A stretch of DNA of 64,000 nucleotides from CF-46 sp042408445. Its GTDB lineage: Bacteria > Chloroflexota > Limnocylindria > Limnocylindrales > CSP1-4. Below the pieces are notes generated by a model. It saw only the letters and a program-made list of their open reading frames with translations. It was not told where the DNA came from and searched no databases. This document shows positions 57,018-64,000 of the stretch, piece by piece; position 1 is the first letter of the stretch, and every line of letters begins with the position of its first letter. The translations under genes and the position numbers were made by a program. Location of the stretch: positions 62,001-126,000 of the forward strand of contig JBHORC010000038.1 in assembly GCA_042408445.1 (NCBI GenBank). Direction: 5' to 3'.

Positions 57018-58739
57018 TCAGCGCCGGGCGCGAACGCCCTCGCTGACGACGTCGGCCAGCGTCGGAAGGCTCAGCACACCGTGACCCAGCACGTCGTCGT
57101 GGAAGGCCCGGATCTCGAAACGGCTGCCGAGGGCCGCGCTCGCCTCCGCCCGAAGCCGCAGGATCTCGCGCTGGCCGAGCTTGTAGGCAAGCGCCTGGCC
57201 GGGCCAGACGATGTACCGGTCGATCTCGTTCTCGACGTTGTTTCGAGCCAGTGCCGCGTGGTCGAGCATGAACCGGATCGCCACATCGCGGGTCCAGCCG
57301 AGGGCGTGCATGCCCGTATCGACGACGAGGCGGGAGGCACGCCAACCGTCGAATGACAGGACGCCGATCCGGTCGAGATCCGACGAGTAGAGGCCCATCT
57401 CGTCGGAGAGTCGCTCGGCGTACAGGCCCCAGCCCTCGATGAACGCCGTCACGCCGAGATGCCGACGGAACGCCGGCAGGTCGGTTCGCTCCTGGCTGAT
57501 CGCGAGCTGGAGATGGTGGCCGGGGACGGCCTCGTGATAGGCGAGCGCCTCGGCCTCGTAGCGCGGCCGCGTCTCGGGATGCGACGTGTTGATCAGGTAC
57601 TGGCCGGGCCGGGAGCCATCGACGGCCGGCTCGCGGTAGTAGGCGATCGTCGAGTGCTCCTCCTCGTGGGGCAGCATCCGGACGACGGTGCACGCGGCCT
57701 GCGGCTGGATCCCGAACCAGCCGGGAACGGCCGCCGACGCTCGGTCCAGCGCCCGACTCGCGGCCTCGAAGACCTCGTCGGAAGTCGAGAACGTCATCGA
57801 AGGGTCCGTCCGGAGCCGAGCGCGGATCTCCCCGAGGTCCGCCGTTCCGAGCACCCTGGCACCGAGTGACGACAGCTCGTCGTCGATCCGCTCCACCTCC
57901 TCCAGCCCGATCCGGTGGATCTCCTCGGGTTCGAGCTCCAGCGAGGTGTGGACGCGGATCAGGTCGCGATTCGTCGCGGCACCGCCGGCGAGCTGGCTGA
58001 TCCCGGGCCGGCTGTCCGGTCGGGCGTTCGGCAGCACCTCGTCGCGGATCACGACGAGATAGCGCGTCAGGGCCGGCCGGACGACATCGCGGACGGCGTC
58101 GCGGAGATCGGTGTCGAACTTCGCAACCTCGGCCGGAGCCCAGTCGGGATGATCCACGGACAGCGGTCGGAGCACCGGCAGCGCCTCGTCCGGCTGGTCG
58201 AGCACCGCCGTCAGCTGCTCGATCGTCTTCGCGACGGGGGTGTGGACCGGGATCCGGCCGGCCCGGATCGACGCCCGGAGACGCTCGATGTGCTGGTCGA
58301 ACCACCACCCCGTGGCTCGCCACCGCTCGACCATCGCCCGTCCCTCGGCCGGTGTCCGGACCGGCTGGAGCGCCTCGTAGCCGAGGACGTCGAGCTGTGG
58401 GCCACCCAGCGGATCGACAGTCCACGCGCGGAGGTCCGCGTCGATCTCGGACTGATCGCGGATGGTCTGCTCGATCAGCGACGAGCGGCTGATCCGGTCC
58501 TCGCCCTGGAGCGCGTCGAGCGGGATCGCCGCGACGGCCTCGCGGATCTCCGTCAGCTCCCGGCGGTGCTCGTCGCGGGCGGCGTCAGAGCGATCGTCGA
58601 GCCGGCTGTCGAACCGTCGATCGCCGACGTACGTCGCGAGCGTCGGGCTGTAGGCGAGCGTCGCGTCCCAGTAGCGCTGGGCGAGCGCGGCGAGATGCCG
58701 GGACGGAGCGTGGGGGCCGTTCGAGGCTTCGCTGGTCAC
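57018..58739 (-). CDS. DUF885 family protein (putative zinc carboxypeptidase-like)
   Basis: A 573-residue protein matching the DUF885 family length. The zinc-binding HEAVPGHHLQLAISQ motif (H-E-x3-G-H) is intact at about residues 392-406. Also conserved are FIEGWGLYAERL and DTGMHALGWT (a late catalytic-site segment). It is presumed to be a metallopeptidase-like hydrolase; no signal peptide is visible, so cytosolic. The start is GTG. Confidence 0.88.
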   Translation of the reverse strand: MTSEASNGPHAPSRHLAALAQRYWDATLAYSPTLATYVGDRRFDSRLDDRSDAARDEHRRELTEIREAVAAIPLDALQGEDRISRSSLIEQTIRDQSEIDADLRAWTVDPLGGPQLDVLGYEALQPVRTPAEGRAMVERWRATGWWFDQHIERLRASIRAGRIPVHTPVAKTIEQLTAVLDQPDEALPVLRPLSVDHPDWAPAEVAKFDTDLRDAVRDVVRPALTRYLVVIRDEVLPNARPDSRPGISQLAGGAATNRDLIRVHTSLELEPEEIHRIGLEEVERIDDELSSLGARVLGTADLGEIRARLRTDPSMTFSTSDEVFEAASRALDRASAAVPGWFGIQPQAACTVVRMLPHEEEHSTIAYYREPAVDGSRPGQYLINTSHPETRPRYEAEALAYHEAVPGHHLQLAISQERTDLPAFRRHLGVTAFIEGWGLYAERLSDEMGLYSSDLDRIGVLSFDGWRASRLVVDTGMHALGWTRDVAIRFMLDHAALARNNVENEIDRYIVWPGQALAYKLGQREILRLRAEASAALGSRFEIRAFHDDVLGHGVLSLPTLADVVSEGVRARR

Positions 58740-58821
58740 GACGCCATCGTGGCACAGCGTCAGGGGCAGCCGTGATCCCCCTCCGCGCGTGGAGTCCCCT
58801 GCCGGGCGAAGCTCCGAGCCG

Positions 58822-59580
58822 TCAGCCCATCGTGTTGATGACGAGACCGATGTGGGTGAAGAAGTTCAAGGCGCCGAACAGGAGGAACGCTAGGCCCGCG
58901 AGGCCCCAGGCGATGCCCACGATCCGCTGCGGGTTCGCGAAGGTCCCCTCCCCCACACCGCGCAGGGCAAACGGCGCGGCGATCGCGCCGATCCCGACGA
59001 GCGCAAACAGCCCGGACATGAACGTCGCCTCGAGCCAGGGCATGCTGGCGAACGTGCCCGTCAGGGGCTCCTCCGGCGGAGCCGCGAACAGCTGGAAGAC
59101 GATGCCGGCCGCCGCGATCGCGAGCAGCGAGAGGCCGAGTCCGATCACGAACACGGACATCGGTCGGGCGATCGCGGCGAGGTCCCGTGCGACGTTCCCG
59201 CCCGCCGCGAGTGTCGCGCCGCGGCTCCACAGGTACCAGGCCGCGGCGACGAGCAGGACGCCGAACGCCAGGCTCGGTTCTCCGAAGATGATGTTGTCAA
59301 ACGGGAAGTACTTCGCGAACGGCCACGTCAGCGTCATGTGGAGGCCCGTCGCGGTGAGAATCACCCCCGGGACCGCGAACGCGAGCGCCCAGCCGTCGAG
59401 ATGCACCTCGTCGTTGCGGCGCAGGTCGCGGGCGAACATCAGGAGCGACAGCAGTCCGGCGCCGGCCGCGACAGACATGATCGTGTTGTAGGTCGGCATG
59501 TGGGTCCAGTCGACCACGAGGCCGGCCGAGGGTGGCGGAGTGGCGGCACCGGCAGCGGCGGCGATCGCGAGCAACGGCAT
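58822..59580 (-). CDS. DUF981 family membrane protein
   Basis: A 252-residue integral membrane protein with about seven helices. The conserved VILTATGLHMTLTWPF block sits near residue 78, with AFGVLLVAAAWYLWS, SVFVIGLGLSLLAIAAAGIVFQLF and a final LLFGALNFFTHIGLVINTMG. These match DUF981, of unknown function. No neighbour suggests a partner. Confidence 0.84.
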   Translation of the reverse strand: MPLLAIAAAAGAATPPPSAGLVVDWTHMPTYNTIMSVAAGAGLLSLLMFARDLRRNDEVHLDGWALAFAVPGVILTATGLHMTLTWPFAKYFPFDNIIFGEPSLAFGVLLVAAAWYLWSRGATLAAGGNVARDLAAIARPMSVFVIGLGLSLLAIAAAGIVFQLFAAPPEEPLTGTFASMPWLEATFMSGLFALVGIGAIAAPFALRGVGEGTFANPQRIVGIAWGLAGLAFLLFGALNFFTHIGLVINTMG

Positions 59581-59730
59581 GTCGGCATCGTGGACCCCGA
59601 TACGCGCGCTCCATCCGGATCGGCCGGGAGCGGCGATTTCGAGTCCCTGTCAGGCACGCGCAGTGCGCAGCCGAGGGCCGACCGCAGGGATGCGGCCCGC
59701 CGTCCGCGTCGGTTCCCGGCCGACAGCGGC

Positions 59731-59736
59731 TAGCCT
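59731..59736 (+). promoter_or_regulatory. -10 element TAGCCT for a leaderless GTG at 59743
   Basis: TAGCCT ends 6 bases before the GTG of the methyltransferase gene. Confidence 0.5.
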
Positions 59737-59742
59737 TGCGCC

Positions 59743-60411
59743 GTGCCGACCCTGTCCGACGCCCGCCTCCGCGCGTTCGTCCGACGCACGACGCACGTCC
59801 GCGAGATCGCGGACACGGGCGGCGTGCGGCTCCACGTCGGCGAGGACGTGATGGAGCTCTGCCGAGCGACCGGCGTACTGCTCGACGAGCCGGACCCGCC
59901 CCTCCCGTTCTGGGCCTTTCCGTGGGTCGGCGGGCTCGGCGTCACGAGGTACCTCCTCGATCAGCCGGCGATCGTCGCGGGACGGTCCGTCCTCGATATC
60001 GGGACGGGATCCGGGCTCTGCGCGATCGTCTCCGCGCGCCTCGGCGCGTCCGAGGTCGTCGCCGTCGACGTCGATCCCTTCGCGACCGCCGCCGCCGAGC
60101 TCAACGCCCGCCTGAACGGCGTCCGGCCGACGATCCTTCGTCGCGACATCCTCGGCGATCCCCCACCCGCCGCCGATCTCGTGCTCGCCGGCGACATCGC
60201 GTACGAGGGCCTCATGGCCTCACGGATGGCAGCGTGGCTCCGCCAGGCCGCCGAACACGGGGCGCTCGTCCTGATCGGGGACCCGGGTCGGCGCCATCTG
60301 CCTCCCGGGCTCGAGCGACTCGCGACCTACGAGGTGCCGGCGAGCCTCGAGCTCGAGGATCGCGTCCGGAAGCGCGTGGACGTCTACACCATCCGGCGGC
60401 CAGCAGCGTGA
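59743..60411 (+). CDS. Class I methyltransferase, ETF-beta lysine methyltransferase-like
   Basis: A 222-residue methyltransferase. The sequence WAFPWVGGLGVTRYLLDQPAIV leads into motif I VLDIGTGSGLCAIVSA (about residues 83-98), with EVVAVDVDPFATAAAELNARLNG and LVLAGDIAYEGLMA. This is the METTL20/EtfB-KMT-like group, which methylates protein lysines; bacterial specificity is inferred. The start is GTG, leaderless. Confidence 0.84.
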   Translation: MPTLSDARLRAFVRRTTHVREIADTGGVRLHVGEDVMELCRATGVLLDEPDPPLPFWAFPWVGGLGVTRYLLDQPAIVAGRSVLDIGTGSGLCAIVSARLGASEVVAVDVDPFATAAAELNARLNGVRPTILRRDILGDPPPAADLVLAGDIAYEGLMASRMAAWLRQAAEHGALVLIGDPGRRHLPPGLERLATYEVPASLELEDRVRKRVDVYTIRRPAA

Positions 60412-60499
60412 CGCTCGGCGCGAGGATCGCCGCGTTCGAGACGTTCGAGGAGCAGCCGCCCCGAACCCCTGACGGCGCGACCTCCCGGAAGCGGGCCCC

Positions 60500-60907
60500 T
60501 CAGGCCGTGACGGGCGTCGTCCGCTCGACGAAGTCCGCGCGCCACGCCGGCGCCTCGAACGGATTGGCGAAATACTCGGTCATCTTCGCAACCTTGCCGT
60601 CCCGGAGCTCACCGACTCCGACGTAGCGCACCGGCACGCCGTCGCCGTAGTCGATCGTGCCCTCGATCACGAAGATGTCGCCGCCGCCGAGCATTCGCGA
60701 GTAGGTGAACGCGGGACTCGTCCCCGACATCTCGGGATACTTCTCGAAGAGATCCATCGACGCCTGCTTCGACAGTCGCTCACCCGACTGCGGCCATTCG
60801 GTGACGAAGTCCTCGGTCGAGTACTCCTGCGTCAGCTGCTGGAGCCGTCCGAAGTCGCCGGACTTCAGGACCTCCTCGAACGCCGCCGCGATGTTCCTGT
60901 CGCCCAT
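60500..60907 (-). CDS. NTF2-like / SnoaL-fold protein
   Basis: A 135-residue protein of the NTF2-like fold: IAAAFEEVLKSGDFGRLQQLTQEY, then FVTEWPQSGERLS and IFVIEGTIDYGDG, ending with VGVGELRDGKVAKMTEYFANPFEAPAWR, the typical last strands. No catalytic residues are identifiable; binding or isomerase-like roles occur in the family. The ATG at 60907 is chosen because GGGAGGG sits 6 bases upstream; an ATG at 60913 would abut it. Confidence 0.85.
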   Translation of the reverse strand: MGDRNIAAAFEEVLKSGDFGRLQQLTQEYSTEDFVTEWPQSGERLSKQASMDLFEKYPEMSGTSPAFTYSRMLGGGDIFVIEGTIDYGDGVPVRYVGVGELRDGKVAKMTEYFANPFEAPAWRADFVERTTPVTA

Positions 60908-60987
60908 CGTCATCCCTCCCGGTCGTTGCTGGTCCGGCCCTGTCGTGGACGCCAGACTGGACCCGCGTGGAGCCGGTCGCAACCGGG

Positions 60988-61620
60988 TTATCCACCAGTT
61001 TCGGGCGCGTTCCAGGGTGATCGGGCCATCCACGCTTCGAGGTTGGTCTCGTTCAGCAGTCGCGCGCTCTGACAGGTCGGCCGGATCGCGACCTCGCGCC
61101 GGATGGCGGCGGTGAAGCGACGGTCGAAGGCGCGCCGCGGAAAGTCCGCCGTCACGGCCGGCCGGACATCGTCCACGAGGTCGAAGCCATCGCCCCGGAC
61201 GTCCAGCCCGGTTGCCCGATCGAGAAGGACCGCCTCGACGCCGTCGGCGAGTGTCACGCCGGCGCGCATGTGCAGGATGATCGCGATGGCAACCTGCTCC
61301 GCCTCGTCCGCCGGCATGCCGCGCCGGACGAGGAACGAACGGGCAATCTCGGCGCCTTCGACCTCGAAGCACATCGTGTTCCGGCGGATCCGCGTCAGGC
61401 CGAGATCGTGCATCAGCGACGCGGTCCAGAGGACCCGCCGGTCGAAGCGCCAATCCTCGAGTCCGGCGATCCGGGCGCCCCATGCGTACGACCGAACGGA
61501 ATGCGTCAGCAGGTAGTCCGGCAGCGTGCGGTGAGCCCACGCCCACGTGGCCGCCGACACGTCGTCCTGGGGGACCTCGAGACCGGCAATGTCCGTGGGA
61601 AGGGGCGGCACGTCGGGCAC
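60988..61620 (-). CDS. HD-domain phosphohydrolase-like protein
   Basis: A 210-residue HD-domain protein. The metal site reads HSVRSYAW, SLMHDLGLT (HD), EGAEIARSFL and AIAIILHMRAGV, arranged as in cyanamide-hydratase-like HD proteins. A GADGI-type LADGVEAVLL-LDRATGLDV block follows. It is 9 bases upstream of nothing on its own strand but shortly follows the VKOR gene stop at 61630, so it may be the last gene of that transcript. GTG start with TAGGAT 6 bases upstream. Confidence 0.83.
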   Translation of the reverse strand: MPDVPPLPTDIAGLEVPQDDVSAATWAWAHRTLPDYLLTHSVRSYAWGARIAGLEDWRFDRRVLWTASLMHDLGLTRIRRNTMCFEVEGAEIARSFLVRRGMPADEAEQVAIAIILHMRAGVTLADGVEAVLLDRATGLDVRGDGFDLVDDVRPAVTADFPRRAFDRRFTAAIRREVAIRPTCQSARLLNETNLEAWMARSPWNAPETGG

Positions 61621-61626
61621 GTGCTC

Positions 61627-61632
61627 ATCCTA
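61627..61632 (-). promoter_or_regulatory. -10 element TAGGAT for a leaderless GTG at 61620
   Basis: On the minus strand TAGGAT ends 6 bases before the GTG of the HD gene, overlapping the end of the VKOR gene; it would allow separate transcription of the HD gene. Confidence 0.48.
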
Positions 61633-62109
61633 GGCCGCGGGAGGATCCTCCAGTCGGCGGTTCGACCGCTGCATCCAGACCCGGAGGGCGACCAGGAATC
61701 GGGCGACCAGGCTGATTCCGTAGGTCGCGCACCAGACGCAGACCGCGCCGATGACGAAGAGCTCCAGATAGGTGAAGTAGATCTCGAAGACGACGCCGGC
61801 AAGCGAGAGCCCGTAGTGGATCGCGAGAAGCCGACCGTCGTTCGACTTCCACCAGGCCACGGCGAGCACGAGCAGGGCCAGCGACAGGCCCACGCCGAAG
61901 ACCGCGACGGGGATGCCATGGACCCGGCTGTACTCGGACAGGGCGACCTGCTCGCAGCCGTGGAGTGGTCCGCAGTTCGGCAGCGCGCCATGCAGCTCCA
62001 CCCACGAGAGGTAGGACGCGATGGCGAGGCCAACGAGGTCGAGCGCGGCCAGGATCAGGCCGAGATGGATCCGCTCCCGTCGCGGAGCGCTGCCGACCGC
62101 CGGCGTCAC
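61630..62109 (-). CDS. Vitamin K epoxide reductase (VKOR) family membrane protein
   Basis: A 159-residue, four-to-five-helix membrane oxidoreductase. It has the loop cysteines Cys46 and Cys52 (NCGPLHGCEQV) and the active-site CVWC at 124-127 before the last helix, plus the conserved Ser/Trp-containing SRVHGIPVAVFGVG. Bacterial VKOR reoxidises DsbA-like proteins and passes electrons to menaquinone. Its ATG overlaps the stop of the DsbA-like gene by 4 bases, so the two are coupled. Confidence 0.9.
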   Translation of the reverse strand: MTPAVGSAPRRERIHLGLILAALDLVGLAIASYLSWVELHGALPNCGPLHGCEQVALSEYSRVHGIPVAVFGVGLSLALLVLAVAWWKSNDGRLLAIHYGLSLAGVVFEIYFTYLELFVIGAVCVWCATYGISLVARFLVALRVWMQRSNRRLEDPPAA

Positions 62110-62870
62110 GTGGCGGCTGCGGCCGCTTCGATGTCGGCCTTCAGGTCGGCGTAGCCCGACCCGCCGAAGCGACGGCCATTGATCAGCAGCGTCGGCGTCG
62201 AGTCGACTGCCGCGTGCGTCGCGTCCTGCACGCCCGTCGCGACGAACGCGGCAGCCGCCGGCGAGTCGAGGTCAACGCCAAATCGGGCGGTGTCGAGCCC
62301 GATCGCTTCCGCCATCGCGAGAAGGCGCGCTCGCGCGAAGGCGCCTGCGTTCTCGCGGAGACCCTGGTTCGCGTACAGCGTCGCCCACATGTCCCAGAAC
62401 CGGCCCTGCTGCTGCGCTGCCCAGCCCGCCCGCGCCGCATCTCCAGACTCGGGGCCGAGGAACGCGAAGCTGTGGAACACGACGCGAGCGCCGCCTGCCG
62501 CAACCTCGTTGCGGGCGAGCGTCGGAAGGACGTCCCGACCCCAGCGTTGGCACGCGGGACACTGGAAGTCCTCGAACAGGTCGATCGTGACCGGCGCGTC
62601 CTGACGACCGAGCTCGAAACCGGAGGCCGGAACGCCGACCGGTGCCGCGCCCGGGACGACCGGAGCAGCGTCGGTCGGGGCCGTGCGGTTCGTGACCGCC
62701 AGTGCGAGGACGACGACCAGGCCGGCGACGACCGCGATCAGCGAGATCCGACCGATCCCGAGCCCGGGCCGGCTCCGGGACCGGATCGCGGCGCGCTTGT
62801 GGGAACGTCGTTCCTCGAGATCCCGCGCGCGGCGATCGCGGCGAAGCGGCTGGCTGCGTCCGGCGGACAT
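62106..62870 (-). CDS. Membrane-anchored DsbA-like thioredoxin-fold protein
   Basis: A 254-residue protein. A 40-residue basic cytoplasmic tail precedes one membrane helix (41-60, RISLIAVVAGLVVVLALAVT). The extracytoplasmic thioredoxin fold follows, with active site CPAC at 104-107 (EDFQCPACQRW) and the cis-Pro loop DSTPTLLING. It matches Thioredoxin_4/DsbA disulfide oxidases that partner VKOR in oxidative folding of exported proteins. ATG at 62870 gives a complete membrane anchor. ATGA-type overlap with the VKOR gene. Confidence 0.9.
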   Translation of the reverse strand: MSAGRSQPLRRDRRARDLEERRSHKRAAIRSRSRPGLGIGRISLIAVVAGLVVVLALAVTNRTAPTDAAPVVPGAAPVGVPASGFELGRQDAPVTIDLFEDFQCPACQRWGRDVLPTLARNEVAAGGARVVFHSFAFLGPESGDAARAGWAAQQQGRFWDMWATLYANQGLRENAGAFARARLLAMAEAIGLDTARFGVDLDSPAAAAFVATGVQDATHAAVDSTPTLLINGRRFGGSGYADLKADIEAAAAAT

Positions 62871-63036
62871 GGCGGCTCCTCCTGCGGAGACTCCACGATC
62901 ACCGACGCCGTGCCGGACAACGGGTGCCGTTCGGCCCGAAACGACCGTGACGAAACGACCGTCTCGCGCGAGGCCGCGTCTGCCCGCTCGCTGCTGCCGA
63001 GCCGGAGCAATCCCGGCGGGGGTCAGCCGAGGCGCA

Positions 63037-63438
63037 TCAGGCGTCGCTCCGGGGCGGTCGCTCCTGGACCGTCCAGCCATTGCCGTCCGGGTCGCTGAAG
63101 AAGAAGAACGAGTTCCACGGACCGCCCGGTCCGTCCATCCATTGCCCGCCCTCGAAGCGCCGGACCGGTGTGCAGTCCAGGCCACGACCCGCCAGATGCT
63201 CCCTGGCCGCGACGATGTCGTCGACGACGAGCTGCACGCCCTGGAGCGAGCCGGGCGTCGACCCGCCAGGCCCAATGGCGATCGAGCACGCAGATCCGGG
63301 TGGCGTCAGCTGGACGACCCGGAAATCGCCGTCCTGATGATCGACGTCGAGCACGAACCCGCACTGCTCCGTGTAGAACGCCTTCGACCGGTCGACATCG
63401 GCCACGGGAACGACAACGACTTCCAGCTTGAATTCCAT
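63037..63438 (-). CDS. VOC-family (glyoxalase-like) protein
   Basis: A 133-residue VOC protein: MEFKLEVVVVPVADVDRSKAFYTEQCGFVLDVDH, then QGVQLVVDDIVAAREHLAGRGLDC and the C-terminal SFFFFSDPDGNGWTVQE. The last Glu is a usual metal ligand. It is common in this form as an uncharacterised dioxygenase-like protein. It is divergent from the LLM oxidoreductase at the window end. Confidence 0.87.
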   Translation of the reverse strand: MEFKLEVVVVPVADVDRSKAFYTEQCGFVLDVDHQDGDFRVVQLTPPGSACSIAIGPGGSTPGSLQGVQLVVDDIVAAREHLAGRGLDCTPVRRFEGGQWMDGPGGPWNSFFFFSDPDGNGWTVQERPPRSDA

Positions 63439-63484
63439 GCCCCGATCATCGCCCGTTTGCCGCCCCGCCACCACCGTCAATGTC

Positions 63485-63523
63485 GTTGCGTATGCAACTA
63501 TTGTGCTGTATGGTTGGAGCAAC
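63485..63523 (+). promoter_or_regulatory. Promoter with GTTGC/GCAAC inverted repeats ahead of the last gene
   Basis: TTGCGT (63486-63491), 17 bases, TATGGT (63509-63514). A palindrome GTTGC-GTAT-GCAAC (63485-63498) overlies the -35 and a second GTTG-GAG-CAAC (63513-63523) follows the -10. Layout and -10 sequence match the arsR promoter at 20013-20041. Confidence 0.55.
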
Positions 63524-63579
63524 GACGGCGACCGCATCGGGCGCGAAGCGTCGTTTGGGAGCTCGTCAGGATCAGGGAC

Positions 63580-64000
63580 ATGCAATTCGGAATCTTCAGC
63601 GTCGGCGACGTGACGACGGACCCCACGACGGGCAGGACCGTCACGGAGCACGAGCGGATCGAGTCGATGGTCGCCATCGCGCTCAAGGCGGAGGAGGTCG
63701 GGCTCGACGTCTTCGCCTCGGGTGAGCACCACAATCCGCCGTTCGTCCCCTCCTCCCCCACGACGATGCTCGGCTATATCGCGGCGAAGACGTCCCGCCT
63801 GATCCTCTCCACCGCGACGACCCTGATCACGACGAACGACCCGGTGAAGATCGCCGAGGACTACGCGATGCTCCAGCACCTGGCCGACGGTCGGGTCGAC
63901 CTGATGATGGGCCGTGGCAACACCGGCCCCGTCTACCCGTGGTTCGGACAGGACATCCGGAACGGCATCGCGCTCGCCTACGAGCACTACAGCCTGCTGC
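63580..64000 (+). CDS. LLM-class flavin-dependent oxidoreductase (truncated by window end)
   Basis: The first 140 residues of a luciferase-like oxidoreductase: MQFGIFSVGDVTTDPTTGRT, ALKAEEVGLDVFASGEHHNPPFVPSSPTTMLGYIA, LILSTATTLITTNDPVKIAEDYAMLQHLA and GRVDLMMGRGNTGPVYPWFG. The GEHH and TTNDPVK motifs are typical of the FMN-dependent subgroup with probable monooxygenase activity. The ATG follows AGGGA closely. The C-terminal two thirds lie beyond the window. Confidence 0.86.
   Translation, partial: MQFGIFSVGDVTTDPTTGRTVTEHERIESMVAIALKAEEVGLDVFASGEHHNPPFVPSSPTTMLGYIAAKTSRLILSTATTLITTNDPVKIAEDYAMLQHLADGRVDLMMGRGNTGPVYPWFGQDIRNGIALAYEHYSLL

Noticed and set aside
1..64000. CRISPR arrays, tRNA/rRNA genes, insertion sequences, attachment sites
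   Set aside because: I looked for regularly spaced direct repeats, T-arm-like sequences and transposase motifs and found none.

Overview
The window is a compact, very GC-rich (about 69 percent by eye) bacterial chromosome segment with roughly 75 genes on both strands and no gap over 300 bases without a gene or candidate gene. I see no tRNA, rRNA, transposase, phage gene or CRISPR array. Luciferase-like flavin oxidoreductases, AlkZ-type winged-helix proteins, DUF1801, DUF885, DUF981, a VKOR-DsbA pair and very frequent leaderless-type starts suggest a soil or freshwater Chloroflexota (Limnocylindria/Ellin6529-like) or an actinobacterium. That assignment is inference; no marker gene is present.

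Layout. 1-5.7 kb: quinone-oxidoreductase-like enzyme, S4 RNA-binding protein, VOC protein, two cyclase-fold proteins (DUF2652 and a hydrolase-cyclase fusion), SRPBCC protein, DUF1801 and metallo-beta-lactamase-fold pair. 5.8-18.4 kb: FAD monooxygenase, small lipoprotein and stress-barrel proteins, LLM oxidoreductase, EamA and MFS exporters, hydroxyacid dehydrogenase, AlkZ-like protein, DinB protein, stand-alone ATP-dependent DNA ligase, MBL hydrolase. 18.5-24.4 kb: BBE-type FAD oxidase divergent from an ArsR-SRPBCC pair with its own palindromic operator, a hydrolase, a frameshifted DHA2 exporter and a RibD-like reductase. 24.5-36.6 kb: miscellaneous single genes plus the translation factor EttA.

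37.4-45.9 kb is the most coherent system: livG-livF-livH-livM on the plus strand converge on a minus-strand operon encoding a substrate-binding lipoprotein, a glutamine-synthetase-family ligase and a FluG-type amidohydrolase, with a gamma-glutamyl hydrolase-like class I amidotransferase divergent at the far end. Together they read as uptake plus gamma-glutamylation-based catabolism of a nitrogenous compound. A putative 11-codon leader ORF with a perfect ribosome-binding site ends in an ATGA overlap with livG.

46-57 kb holds two paralogous beta-propeller proteins, small stress-type genes, two ECF sigma factors (one with a membrane anti-sigma-like partner, one divergent from MarR), a second MFS paralogue and a general-stress-type SDR. 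The SDR and a 67-codon gene 3.6 kb away share a colinear conserved leader of about 65 bases that starts with an identical 16-mer; this is the best candidate for an undescribed regulatory element. 57-64 kb: DUF885 peptidase-like protein, DUF981 membrane protein, methyltransferase, NTF2-like and HD proteins, the VKOR-DsbA oxidative folding pair, a VOC protein and a truncated LLM oxidoreductase running off the end.
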